A stretch of DNA of 64,000 nucleotides from Macrostomum hystrix. Lineage: Eukaryota > Platyhelminthes > Macrostomidae. Below the pieces are notes generated by a model. The model had not been told where the DNA came from, did not search any database, and saw only the letters and a list, made by a program, of their open reading frames with translations. Each line of letters starts with the position of its first letter. Position 1 is the first letter of the stretch. Below are positions 42,001 through 53,284 of this stretch, one piece after another. The DNA lies in assembly GCA_950097015.1 (NCBI GenBank), contig CATNEN010000031.1, forward strand, positions 558,001 through 622,000, given 5' to 3'. Position numbers and translations under genes: made by a program.

Positions 42001-45000
42001 CGTTCGAGCGTGCTTATAACAACTTACCTCTAATCATTAATATGCCGATTCAACCTAATTGGTTGCGTACTTTTAGCGGCAACACAGCACATGTAAATGT
42101 AAAAAGGAGTGAACTTTTGGAGCGCCCTTTTGTTGGCTGATTTTGTCCACAGTCAAACTGCGAAAGTCATTTTGTCCACAGGCAAATTGTCCGCCGTCAT
42201 TGTCCGTACTCATTTTTTCGGCAGTCAAATTGACTGCAGCAGAATATGTGTCAAATTAGGGCACTCCATTACTCGTGCACGCGTACGGCAGCCGAAGGAC
42301 GAAAAACCTGCAGGCTAAGGAGGATAAGTCGTACGAGTACTGATTAATATTGGCGGACAATATGTTGTTTATCGATACGGTTAAGCTTATTATCAGTGAT
42401 TGTAAGCTTCCTAGCAAGCTTTCGTGCGTAATGGCCTGAATTGGGCTGATTGACATTACTTTTGACACACCCGAAATATTACGCACAGTTTTTCCGCATA
42501 CACAAAGGGCAGTTTTCATAGAAAAAAGCATAATGACTAAAGCTATGGCTGAACATGCTAGGCTATGAGAGCCGACATAGTCCTTGTTCGTGAGCTAAAC
42601 GAGATACTTTCAACGGACCAATAGGTAGATTTCATGTTTTTGTCTTTAGTATGAAATGAATGGCCTAAAAAAGACCTAGGGCCTACGCTTAAAAAGTAAA
42701 AACGGGACTGTGTTTATTGGCTTTTATTGTACCAGCGCCGCTACCATCACATGTCTGCATATGTTCTGTAATGTTTACAGACTCTGCCTACAAAATTGTG
42801 ACCAGAAAATTCGCACAGACGTAGGGCCTAGCCACATGAGATACAGTAGTTAAAAAATACCTAAGTCTAAAACTTAGTGCTAAATATAAACCCTACCTAG
42901 GCCTAGTCTAGCTACTATAGGCCTACAATAGAGGATTTTTTATTTTAATCCATCATAAAAATACATAGGCCTAAAATAGGGGCCTATTGTAAAATTTTTG
43001 CTTGTTTGGTAATTTCTTACCTACTAACCTATTTATTTACTTAATTACTTGGCCTAATAAAAAAAACAATTATGAAAGAATGTTCAATTTGCTATTTGCA
43101 TGCTGGCACATGGCACTGTGGTGCTGGTGCTGCCAGTGCCATTGATAATAAATATGAAGGCTAGGCCCTATTGAACATTGCTAGTTTTGAACATTGCTAG
43201 TTTTTTGTTCAGCCTTAAACTAAAAAAGTCAAAGGATGTCATTCAAGCTAGCATTATTGTTAAAGATACTATGAAAAGATGACTGTGCTGAGCACAAAAA
43301 CCTTGCCAAACTCAAGGCGCTTATCAATGGGCCTTAACCTAAAATAATTTTTCTAGTAAGCCTATTGCAATATGACCAAGTATGAAATTTATTGACAATC
43401 TTCTAGTTTTGCATGTTTTCTATCTTTCTATCTGAGCAGACTGAATTTCTCTTTCCATTAAATAAGCTAGGCTAAGGCCTAGTTATAAAAAAGTAATGAG
43501 AACGTAAATGATCAAAGCAAACAAAAATTCATTTATTTTTCATACAGTAGGCCTATGCACATAAAAACATGTGCAACCTCCCAAATCTTAGCCGGCCGTG
43601 CGACTTAGTTTTTGCTCTATTTATGACTTAGTTTGCTCTCATTTGCTCTCCTTTTCTCTCCCCTTTTTTCTTTTCTTCACGCCTTTTGTCCCTTGGTCCC
43701 CCCTTTGATTTTTTGCGCTTGGTCAATTGGTTTTTGCGACTTACTTTGCTTGGCACTCGTTTCACCTGGCTGGTTTGGCTAGGTCAGCCGGGTATTGCGC
43801 ATGTATGCACATATATGATATAGCACTATCTTTAGTGCCAAACTATATTTTAGTATCTTTTTATGTTTGTATTTTTTGTACCTTTATCTTTTTCTCACAA
43901 AAAATTTACTGTGGTTGCTGTCAAGTAACATAATGTCCAAATAAGCTGAAATTTTACTCACTACCCCTTAAACATCTTGAATAGTAAAACAGAAAAATTC
44001 TACATGCTGGGAAAATTCAAGCAAATGAAGTTTTGGAATGGCACAACACACTAGACACTAAACATGTAGCTAGCAGAGGCACTCTTTTGCACTCTGCACA
44101 AACAGGCAACCCTTAAGTGCACACACACTTCAGATATTGTATGCAGGCACATGCTCACACAGGTGTGTACATCTGCACTGATTTTCTCATTGTCTAGCAG
44201 TGTACATGTGCTTGATTCCCTGTAGGTTGGCCATCAAGTGTAATTATTGCACAACAAGCTCCCAAGGCTTCTCTCTGCAGTTGCACCCCAAATAAATGTG
44301 GCCTTGCCAGAGAATCAAGCTTAAGGACATTGGCGTGAGAGGCAAATGCATTAACTGCTTTGCCACTAACCCACTGTATAGGCCTAGTTGCTGTTGCATT
44401 CTGTGTTTTTGACCAAGGTTTTGTCACTGGTGGTGCTGCCAATGAATCGCTGCATCAGCTGGATGCAACCTTGGGGGGATACAAGGCTGGCTTTATGAAA
44501 CTCCCGAGTGCTACCAAAAGTGTATTTCCATGGATGACAAAAATGTGAAGCAAGCCAGTCCCAAGCTTGGTGGCACTATGGAGAATGTCAGCAAGAGTTG
44601 TAGCAAATGAAGGTTTCAACTTCCAAATTGTATTTAAAAAACTCATGTGTATACACATTTTAATGGGCTATAAGTTTTGCTTAGCATGTTTAATTGCTAA
44701 GCTGTTTTACTATTCATTAGATTAGATAAGTAAGGGCAAGAGGAGTGAGTAAAATTTCAGCTCATTTTGACATTTCACAGTCCCAAAACTTTTACAACAA
44801 CCCTTCTATATTTGTTTAAGTAGTAAAATATGTTGAAAAAACATTTCAATGAGCTTCCTGCACAAATTCCTAAGTGATTTAATTATTCAGCTTATTTATT
44901 TTTAATTTATACTGCATTATTCATTACTTTATTGTAATTGTGATTGTGTTTAAAAAACTGTCAATGGACTATTGTGTATATTGTCAAAATAGTTATTTAT

Positions 45001-46308
45001 ATAATCATTTTATTTTTTATTTTTTTGCTGCAAGTTACCTAGTGGAGATATTCGACAATATTTTAGAAAATTTGTGTATACATTTTTTGATTTATTGGAT
45101 TACTTGGTTTGTATCAATTTTTGTGTAATAGTGTAATCTATTTAATAGAAACCAGTTCACTTCTGTAACAAAACATATTAAAGACAATGTATTTTCAAAC
45201 TTGAATGAAATTTTGTGGATGTGAAGTGATAAATTAAAACAAAGAAAATTAGACAATGTGTTAAACATAATACTTGTAATATAAATTGTGCATGCATGGA
45301 ACAAAAAACAATGCTTTGCCATCCTAAGCATCACTCAAATAGCAATTAACAATGTAACAATGCGCCTTCAGACCTGTAATACACTGTTAAACTTATACCA
45401 TTCTAAGCTCTCTACTGCAAATAAAAAGGTTTTGGGGTGGCTGAAAAATTATTTACTACTCAACCTCAACTATTGCAATGAGACAATGCCCTGCACTGCC
45501 CATCTGTATTAATTATATTTTCTATTTTACCAAATTTATTGACTACTTGACAACATACCTCAACTATTGCAATGAGACAATGCCCTGCACTGCCCATCTG
45601 TATAAATTATATTTTCTCTTTTACCAAATTGACACTTGTGCTCTTTTGGTGCTCTTTTAGCATTTTGTTGAATAGAAAATAAGTTTTTGCCACTGTTCGA
45701 AAAAAAATTTACTGGTTTAAATAATTTTTTGCTATTGCATGTCACTAATGTAATTTAATGAAAATTAATAATAAATATTAGAACGAAAAAATTGTGAATG
45801 TATCAATTTTTACCAAAGTAACTTGTCACTGAAGTGGTCATTGCTGAAATGGACCAGGACCTAATAATGGAAGGCAGAGGACCAGGGTAGACAAACGAAA
45901 AAAAATGCTGAAATTCTGGAGGCAGGAGGGAAGGAACTGAGGGTGGCTGTGGCATCCCCCAGTCTATTGGCAAAGAGTGTGGTATTCACAAAGGCTATAA
46001 AATAATAGTAATAGCTAAATGTAACCATATTTTACTACCAGGTTATATTAAATAAATAAATCAAAAAGTTCAGTACAATAGACTTAATATTGGAAGATCG
46101 ACATAGCTAGTCATTCCTAGGAGCGGGAATTAAAAATGATTATAAAAATTTACTTTTATGAGCATTGTCACGAACACTTTGTTGGAATTAGGCCTATAAT
46201 TAGTCAAAGAAATCAAGGACAAGGCAAATGTTATTAAAAAAGAAAAAATTACATTTGCACTAAAATTCCAGCAAGCAAATGCAAACTTGCCAGTTCACTT
46301 AGCCTGCT
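42001..46308. other. Repeat-rich intergenic DNA with AGGCCTA motifs
   Basis: No gene is supportable. The stretch holds many TAGGCCTA-type palindromes (42640-43570), an inverted pair at about 43915-44010 and 44665-44790 that encloses a SINE, a 94-bp tandem duplication (45463-45556 and 45557-45631 or so), and a MITE relic at 45824-45861. The long open frames near 44200-44660 and 44940-45330 have no coding bias. Confidence 0.5.
44100..44380 (-). mobile_element. SINE copy, family shared with 62175-62465
   Basis: The minus strand begins GGTTAGTGGCAAAGCAGTTA with a degenerate B-box (GCTTGATTCTC) about 45 nt on. A conserved body follows, including GGCCACATTTATTTGGGG and GAGAAAATCAGTGCAGATGT, then ACACACCTGT. 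The second copy at 62175-62465 aligns across the whole length. A tRNA-like head with a fixed unrelated body is typical of a SINE. Confidence 0.75.
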
Positions 46309-49063
46309 ATGGGATCTAGAATTCAGGACCTGATAGGCCTGGCTCGGGGCCTGCAGCGCCTAGCCCAGGCCACAGCCAGCTACCATAGGCGCCGGTGTCA
46401 ACCATTTGCTACCAGCCTGACGCAGCAGCTGCCCTCAAATGCAGCCAGACAGGAGGCAGCATGCACAAAGCAGTGGCAGGAGCTATTGGAAAGGAACAAA
46501 ATCGACAGGCCAGCAGTAAGTTTAAGATACACGTGGCTCTTGAATCTCAGTTTTTTCATTCGCTCAAACCTGAAACTATAACCTGATTTTCCGGAATTTT
46601 TGTTTAGAAACAGCTATTCTTGAATCAAATTGTACACGTCCTCAGTCAACTGGAAGCTTATATTCGTTTTTGCCACGGTAATTTAGCCATTTTATGAGGT
46701 CTGTGGCCCAGAGGTCTGTGGCCCAGTACATGGTTCTGTCGTGTATATTCGGCGATGCTTCCTGCTCTCCTATGCCGCATGCAGGAATTCGCTCTGCGCC
46801 GTGTTGACCTGCTGGCTAGACAGTCGGCCATTCTCGCCCGGCACCTAGCGGACTCGCCTGTTGCCAGGCGCCGGCTGTCCCGATCTCTAGGCTGCTCTGG
46901 TGGCACCGACTCCTGCAACACTAACGCCAACTCTTCTGGCGAGGGTGTAAAAAAATCGCAAAATTTCCCCGGCGCTGGGGCAGAAGATCCACGGGATCTG
47001 ACGGCCGGGAACAAGACGCCGACGCTGTCGCCGAAGTCGCAACCGCGCCGTGTTCCCGCCTCCCGGCTTGGCCGGCTGGCGAGCTTCGGCGGCCTGGCCG
47101 TGGGTCTGGGCCTCGGCACTGCTGGCGAGTACGCCAAGCGGGCTCTGGGCGTCGGCGATCATTCGTCTCAGTCCGCCGCTGGCTTGCTGACTCCGGCCAA
47201 CGCTGACCGAATTGTGTCTACACTCTGTCGGGTCCGCGGCGCCGCGCTCAAACTTGGCCAGATGGTCAGCCTGCAGGACGAGGCGCTGGTCGATCCACGT
47301 CTATTGGAGATCTTCGATCGGGTGCGCCGCTCGGCCGATTTCATGCCGCCCAATCAGACCCAGCGGGTGCTCGCAACTGAACTGGGTCAGGACTGGCGCT
47401 CCAAGTTTGCAGAGTTCAATGAAAAGCCGTTCGCAGCGGCCTCGATAGGTAAGCTTAATCTGCAGCGATTTACAGTACAGTACATGACATGTAAGTGAAT
47501 TTCTTGTACTACGAGTATACTCACTGACATCTCTGCCCTTTTGTCCAGGCCAGGTGCACTACGGTCGCTTGCCTGACGGAGAGGAGGTCGCCGTTAAAGT
47601 GCAGTATCCGGGCGTAGCCGAGAGCATCGAGTCCGACATCGACAACCTGATGCATCTGCTACGTATCTGGCAGGTGAGAAGACTTGTACATACATGCCGA
47701 TCATTAGCTCCGCTGTTGCAATCAGTGCCCAAACATCTTCCTGTTTGGGGTTGGAAATAATGTCCTGGGAATTCAACAAAGTATTTTACTGCTTTCGAAT
47801 CTTTCGATGATCCGTTAGGATACATGGGTTTATTATTATTATTATTAATTATTTCATTGGTCAACATACTCAAGATTTAAGATGCTCTGCTCAGCTCACT
47901 GGTGCTTACACACTTAACCTTCCAATCAGATCCTTCCGGCCGGCCTGTACGCTGACAGCGCCATCGCAGTGGCCAGGCGGGAACTGGCCTGGGAGTGCGA
48001 CTATAGGCGCGAGGCCGAGTGCAGTGAACGGTTCCGCGGCCTACTGGCTGACAGCCCCCACCTGGCTGTGCCGCGTGTCCTTCCCCACCTGTCTACTCGC
48101 AAAGTCCTCACGACGGAGCTGGCCAAGGGCCTTCAGCTAGACGACTGCATTCAGTTGGAGAATCAGGACGAGCGGGACTGGCTGGGGTCCGCGCTGCTGT
48201 CACTGTGCCTCCGAGAACTGTTCGAGTTTCGCTTTATGCAGACAGATCCCAATTGGGCCAATTTTCTCTACCAGCCAGGCGGAGGCGGCGGTTCGGGTGG
48301 CCGGCTAGTGCTGCTGGACTTTGGCGCAAGTCGGGAATACGCAGCCAAGTGAGCCGTCCTGCTTCCTATTGAGTCCGAGATGCAAATGGGCATATAGATA
48401 TAGATTTGGGACTCTATCAGTGGGATGACGTTTTGTCTAACAACCCGCGCCCAGGATTCAGGACCTAGATTTTATATCAGATGCTTTTCATAAAGCGTGA
48501 AATTTTGTTTAACTGGAGATTTGGGGTTCAGGTTAGTTGCATTTTTGTATTTATCAGGCATACATCAGCATCACATCACATTCTGATCTGTGACCAGCAT
48601 GCTTAAAAACCAATCAGATCGAAATCGTTGCTCTTCAATGGAGCTCCTCCCTGCCTTTTCTGTAACGCGAAGGTTCGTAGACAACTACCTGCGCGTCATC
48701 CACTGGGCTGCTGAGCGCGACCAGTCACGAATCCTGCACTATTCTAAGCGCCTTGGCTTCCTCACCGGCTTCGAGAGTGCAGAGATGAACCGGGCCCACG
48801 TTGACGCAGTGCTGGCTCTAGGCGAGCCTTTTGCCACCGAGGACCGCTTCGACTTTGGCCGCCAGTCGACAACGCGCACAATTCACAGCCTTGTGCCAAC
48901 CATGCTGCGGCACCGGCTGACTCCGCCGCCAGAAGAGAGCTACTCGCTGCACAGGAAATTGTCTGGCGCCTTCCTGCTGTGCGCCCGCCTGCGCAGCCGC
49001 ATCGCCTGCCGGGCCATGCTGCGCCGCGCCTACGAGGACTATCGCTTCACAGAGCCCGAGTGA
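46309..49063 (+). CDS. COQ8A: COQ8/ADCK atypical kinase-like ATPase
   Basis: Five exons give 601 residues: 46309-46515, 46785-47448, 47549-47673, 47930-48348 and 48673-49063. All have GT-AG introns and consistent phases. COQ8 is a UbiB-family ATPase of the inner mitochondrial membrane that supports coenzyme Q assembly. The N-terminus [14 protein letters not shown] matches animal COQ8A. The defining motifs are present: KLGQ (Lys at about 225), the Ala-rich loop AAAS at about 286 in place of a Gly-rich loop, [10 protein letters not shown] (Lys at about 307), the [10 protein letters not shown] motif at about 353, TDPNWANF at about 437 and LLDFGAS (Asp at about 462). The C-terminus [20 protein letters not shown] and [17 protein letters not shown] is diagnostic. 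Human COQ8A has 647 residues. No lesion is visible. An acceptor-like ttcacttag lies 6 nt before the ATG. Confidence 0.95.
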
Positions 49064-49950
49064 GCAGTGGGCATGCGTGCCTTTCCTGCCGCTTGAATGC
49101 GCATTTAACTGGCTTGCCAGCTGGCTCAAGGCTTTTTAAATCGCTAGCTTCAATGATCTATCTAGGAGTTTTTTAATTAGCGCTGAGCTGGTCCAACTGT
49201 GGATTTGAACTCGGGACAGCTTTCGGCTGTATTCATTGGAACTTTAGTTCTCATTCAGAGCAATAGTTAGAGGAACTGAATGCGAGCGATATATAAGCTA
49301 TCCTTAGTGTACATTTTTCAGAAAAAAAAGATTTTTTATCTACTAGAAGTACTATAAAAGCATCACCTCGCGATTGCCTATTGAATCCTTGTAATCTTGA
49401 AGTCTTCCGTGTAATCGTATTCCAAGTAGTGAATGTTGCCACCATCATCACTGAGGTTGCCTTATACACGTAGATACGTAGACACGGCTTTATGGTCTCT
49501 AAAATCCAGTAATAGCAAGGACTTTCTAGCTCTTAGTCGCAGTCTTTTGCTGATTGGACTCTTGGGTTTGTATTAGCAAGCACATCAGTTCTGCTGGCTT
49601 CTAGCTTGCAAAAATGCGTTTGTATTTGAAGCATGCTTGTTTCTTTTGCTCCAGTTACGTTTTAAATTCGTCACTACAGCACTAGCGCCATCACTGAACG
49701 CTGTTTTGGATATCGTGCACTGAGCTGAAAGGCAAATTTTCGTGTTAGAAATAAATAATTGTTATACAGATTCGGTACGGGCATCTCGAAGGTTGAAGAG
49801 TTCTATTTGTGTAGAAAAGACTGGCGCGTTCTTTGCTACTAGCTCATTTACTGATTGGTTTGCTGTTTAAATAAATACGCAGGTTTGCTCTGACTTATTT
49901 TGATAGCAGGCCAGATGTGCATTATATGCCCCATAGGACAAAGCTGTTAA
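49064..49950. other. Intergenic between convergent genes
   Basis: Shared 3' flank of COQ8 (+) and the unrecognised minus-strand gene. AT-rich; no gene seen. Confidence 0.6.
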
Positions 49951-50541
49951 CTATCCAGACATCAGCCTCATTAGTGTGGTCCCGAGGCCAGCGCTACCAG
50001 ACTCTGTCGTCAACGCAAGCGCCGCCGAAGCCTCCTGGAATCGGCGTCGCAGGCGTCGCTGGTGCGAACAGTCGTGAATGACGTAGGCCAGCGGCATATA
50101 GTGTTCGGAGCCGGCCGAGTTTACGTACAGCAGCACGTTGCGCTCGCCGCAGCGGTAGTACGTGCGCACGAGTCGGCGGCGCCGCTCAGTCAGTTGAAAC
50201 GGCTGCTGCAGGCGCTCCCTATAGGCAGTGTAAGCCAGGATCTCGCCCTCAACTATGGTGAATGCGGCCACAAGTTCATATTTTGATTTGCGATTGATTT
50301 TCTCTTCAAAATGGCGCCGCAGCAGCTCCCGGCAGTCGGCGTCCATCTGCTCCGCCTGGTAGTAGGCGCTGGCTACTCTGATTGATGCAGCCGAATCGGC
50401 CGCCGTCGCGCAATCTGCTGCTATCGATGCTTGAGATGATGAAGTGACTGGGGATCCAGCCAGCTGCTGGCGCTCGAATCTCTGTTGATAATGATGCTGT
50501 TGCTCTTGCTTGTAGAGATGCTGGTGATGCTGGAATTTCAC
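49951..50541 (-). CDS. Unrecognised protein, terminal exon
   Basis: An open frame of 196 codons ends at 49951-49953. The codon bias is clearly coding-like (CAG, CTG, GCC, CGC). The first 30 residues are Gln/His-rich, then an Ala/Ser linker leads to a compact conserved-looking region of about 110 residues. That region includes DCRELLRRHFEEKI, YELVAAFTIVEGEILAYTAY, RRRRLVRTYYRCGERNVLLY and MPLAYVIHDCS. I cannot name the fold. No ATG opens the frame. It stays open upstream to about 50620, so this is the last exon of a gene whose 5' exons I cannot place. A GTG at 50541 follows cagcagcag and could be the first codon after an acceptor. Confidence 0.6.
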   Translation of the reverse strand: MKFQHHQHLYKQEQQHHYQQRFERQQLAGSPVTSSSQASIAADCATAADSAASIRVASAYYQAEQMDADCRELLRRHFEEKINRKSKYELVAAFTIVEGEILAYTAYRERLQQPFQLTERRRRLVRTYYRCGERNVLLYVNSAGSEHYMPLAYVIHDCSHQRRLRRRFQEASAALALTTESGSAGLGTTLMRLMSG

Positions 50542-50619
50542 CTGCTGCTGATGTTCCTCATCTTGTGAAAGAATTGGGTGAACCGATAATGGAGAGGTAT
50601 CAGTTACATTCAGGACAAT

Positions 50620-52316
50620 ATGGATTTATTAGTTAACTAATTAATACGCGTACTAGTTCTGTTTCTGATATCCAGAATATTATCTATTCTCTGGAGAAAA
50701 ATGTACTTTTGGTAAGTACACGCCGCGATGCGATCAATCGATTAGTTATCCATCCGTCTCTATTCGTGCAACGATTCCAACTGCTGAATTCCACAAGTCT
50801 TAAAAATGTTTCTATGTATTTAAATCTATGTAAACATTTTTCAGCAGAAGGTATTCAAACCGATACCGATGCAGTTTCAGAATGAAAATTACCTATCGAA
50901 TTACACTCGATGCACCCATTTGTAATTTGTTTAGATTTTTATTAAATCTGCTAAGCCTAATTTGCAATTGTTCTACAGTCCGCTATACAGTACAGCAATT
51001 CCACTGTTCCAGAGACCGAAATGCCTGCTCACCGCTGCTGCAGTGCATGTTGGTCCAGACGAGCAGCTACTTCCAATTAGCGATTGCAATCAACAGGTTG
51101 CCTTAAATTGCAAATCGTAGCGTCGCTGTGATCGCTACTCGTAGTCAGATTGTCTTGAAGGTTCTTGAATGCCTTTCTGGGCCAATCCCTGATCAGATCA
51201 GCGGCTAAACTGAGACTACCAATTGGAGAAGCTGTAGCACTCTTGCTCATGCTTCGCATAAGTATGAGACATTCTGCGCCATGTGCCCACGAGTACATAC
51301 CGTGCCTTTTTCACTCATTTAAACTGAAACAGATGCAGTCATGTTATCCGTATTAGTTTTTCGCAACAGGCCTAAAGTTTAAATTTCTATTCAAATTACT
51401 ACAAGTGCATTTACCATTCTGAGCATGCAATCATAGGCGACTACCCGTTTAAGTCTCAATTTTACGCTAACTAATAGCGTAATTGCCTTACGCTATATAG
51501 GTATATTCGAAGCTTTTAATGCGTTGGTAGGAGTATATATTTATACGTTTATCATTAAGAGACATGCTCTCATCACACATTAAACAAGCATCAAAACTTA
51601 CGTTCAGCTATAGGATCCCAAATTTACCTTAGCCTTTCACTTTTTTGCTCTCGCATTCGTGTAAAGTAGACAATTAAAAAAGTTGGCGTGCATTACTATT
51701 AAAAATTACCCACGCAACTCTCCTATAGTATTAATACTCGATTTAAAAAAGCAGCAAACAGTTCGTCTAAAATATTGTTCCTCAAAAGAATAGAATTTGA
51801 AATAATTCTGCTGCAGAATGACATTCGATCAGTAAGGTTGCAATGCAAACGAAACCTCATATTTACATTGTTAGGTAAATAATAACATTCACACACGATT
51901 CATGTTTCAATTGAAACTATTATCTAGCTCATATTCCTTCGAATGTAGGAGTGCAGGCTTAAGAGACTGTTACTTAACGAAGTAAACAAATCATTTGTAA
52001 TGGTAAACGTCCGTTTAATTATAGCCTGTTGTATACTTGTTCAGTCTAAATTTTAAAGTTCAAGAACTCTAAATTACCCTGGCTCTAATACATACATCTC
52101 ATTGATAAAACTAAAATCTTTGGCACAGACTTCCTGACGGGAAAGAACTCAGGTTTTGCTGCAGTCCGAAGCCGTTTAGTGCTAGATCAGTCAGTCCTCA
52201 GTCAGAGGAAATCAGAAATCCTCAGTCAGAGGATTTGCCATTAACGCCCGCAAGGCATGGGTATTAATGGTATATTAACGGGCAAGACTTTCTGCCCGCT
52301 GGGCAAAAAGGTCATG
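50620..52316. other. Intergenic, AT-rich
   Basis: I see no gene. One TACTCGTA octamer is at 51136-51143. Near 52190-52290 there are short direct repeats (CAGTCAGAGGA) and an inverted TAACGGGC/GCCCGTTA-like pair next to the Gypsy element. Confidence 0.5.
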
Positions 52317-52591
52317 GTGTGGCGGCCAAGCCCGCACGCAGCGCCGTCTGCAGTGCATTCACACTCAAACCTGGGCCTAGCCTAGGCCTAGCCGAGGGGT
52401 GGGAGCACCGCCCGCCGGCGCGCTAAGCCGTGGTGTTTTGACTCACGCCACGCTCTCGCACCTCCCCACGCTCAATATAAAAAGAACTTTTGATAATAAA
52501 TTTGTTTATGCATCTTTTCTCGCCGCATTTCATTTTGCGAGACGCTAAATTGGTGAGCCCGACCGCCCCAGCCGTAGCTGAGGTTACCATC

Positions 52592-53284
52592 ATGACTGAG
52601 TCAGCCGTCGCACTCAAACTGCCCACCTTTTGGGCCTCCCAGCCCAGGGCGTGGTTCATACAGGTCGAAGCCCAGTTCGCCCTGCGTAAAATTACTGATG
52701 ACAACACCAATTATTGCCATGTCATCGCCGCGCTCGACCAGCAGACAGCCGAGCGGCTTCTTGACGTGCTGGAGAAACCGCCAACAGTGGAGAAGTACGA
52801 CGCACTGAAAGCTCGTCTGCTCGGAACTTTCGGCCTCACCCGGGAGAAGAGGGCCAGCCGCCTACTCAGCCTCTCCGGGCTCGGTGATCGACGGCCTTCG
52901 GAGCTAATGGAAGAGATGCTGGCCTTGCTCGGAGACCATCAGCCTTGCCTTATCTTCGAGGAGTTGTTCCGCCAGCAACTGCCTGCCGATGTCCGGATGG
53001 CCATGGCGACCAAAGACTTCAGCGAACCACGCACAGCAGCGCAGCTGGCCGATGAGTTGTGGGCGAGCCACCCGCAGCCAGTGGTTGCCACAGCCCAGCA
53101 GCCTGCCCAGTTGGTGGCCATCGCGGGCCGCAGCGAGACCAACCGCAAGCCCTACCAGGACCGGCAACCGCGGCAGCGCTCAGATGATGGCCTATGCTAT
53201 TTCCACCGCCGCTTTGGGGCGAAGGCCCGTCGCTGCGAAACTCCGTGCAGTTTCCAGGGAAACGGCCAAGCCGGCCGTCAGTGA
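52592..53284 (+). CDS. Gypsy gag-like protein
   Basis: From ATG 52592 (catcatgactgag) the frame runs 230 codons to a TGA. The capsid-like domain starts LPTFWASQPRAWFIQVEAQF, a typical Gypsy gag opening with the FW and P..WF positions. The C-terminus CYFHRRFGAKARRCETPCSF is the CxxH-type tail seen in this clade in place of a zinc knuckle. The next frame (protease/pol) overlaps its end in the -1 register. This frame is intact although the element is not. Confidence 0.85.
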   Translation: MTESAVALKLPTFWASQPRAWFIQVEAQFALRKITDDNTNYCHVIAALDQQTAERLLDVLEKPPTVEKYDALKARLLGTFGLTREKRASRLLSLSGLGDRRPSELMEEMLALLGDHQPCLIFEELFRQQLPADVRMAMATKDFSEPRTAAQLADELWASHPQPVVATAQQPAQLVAIAGRSETNRKPYQDRQPRQRSDDGLCYFHRRFGAKARRCETPCSFQGNGQAGRQ

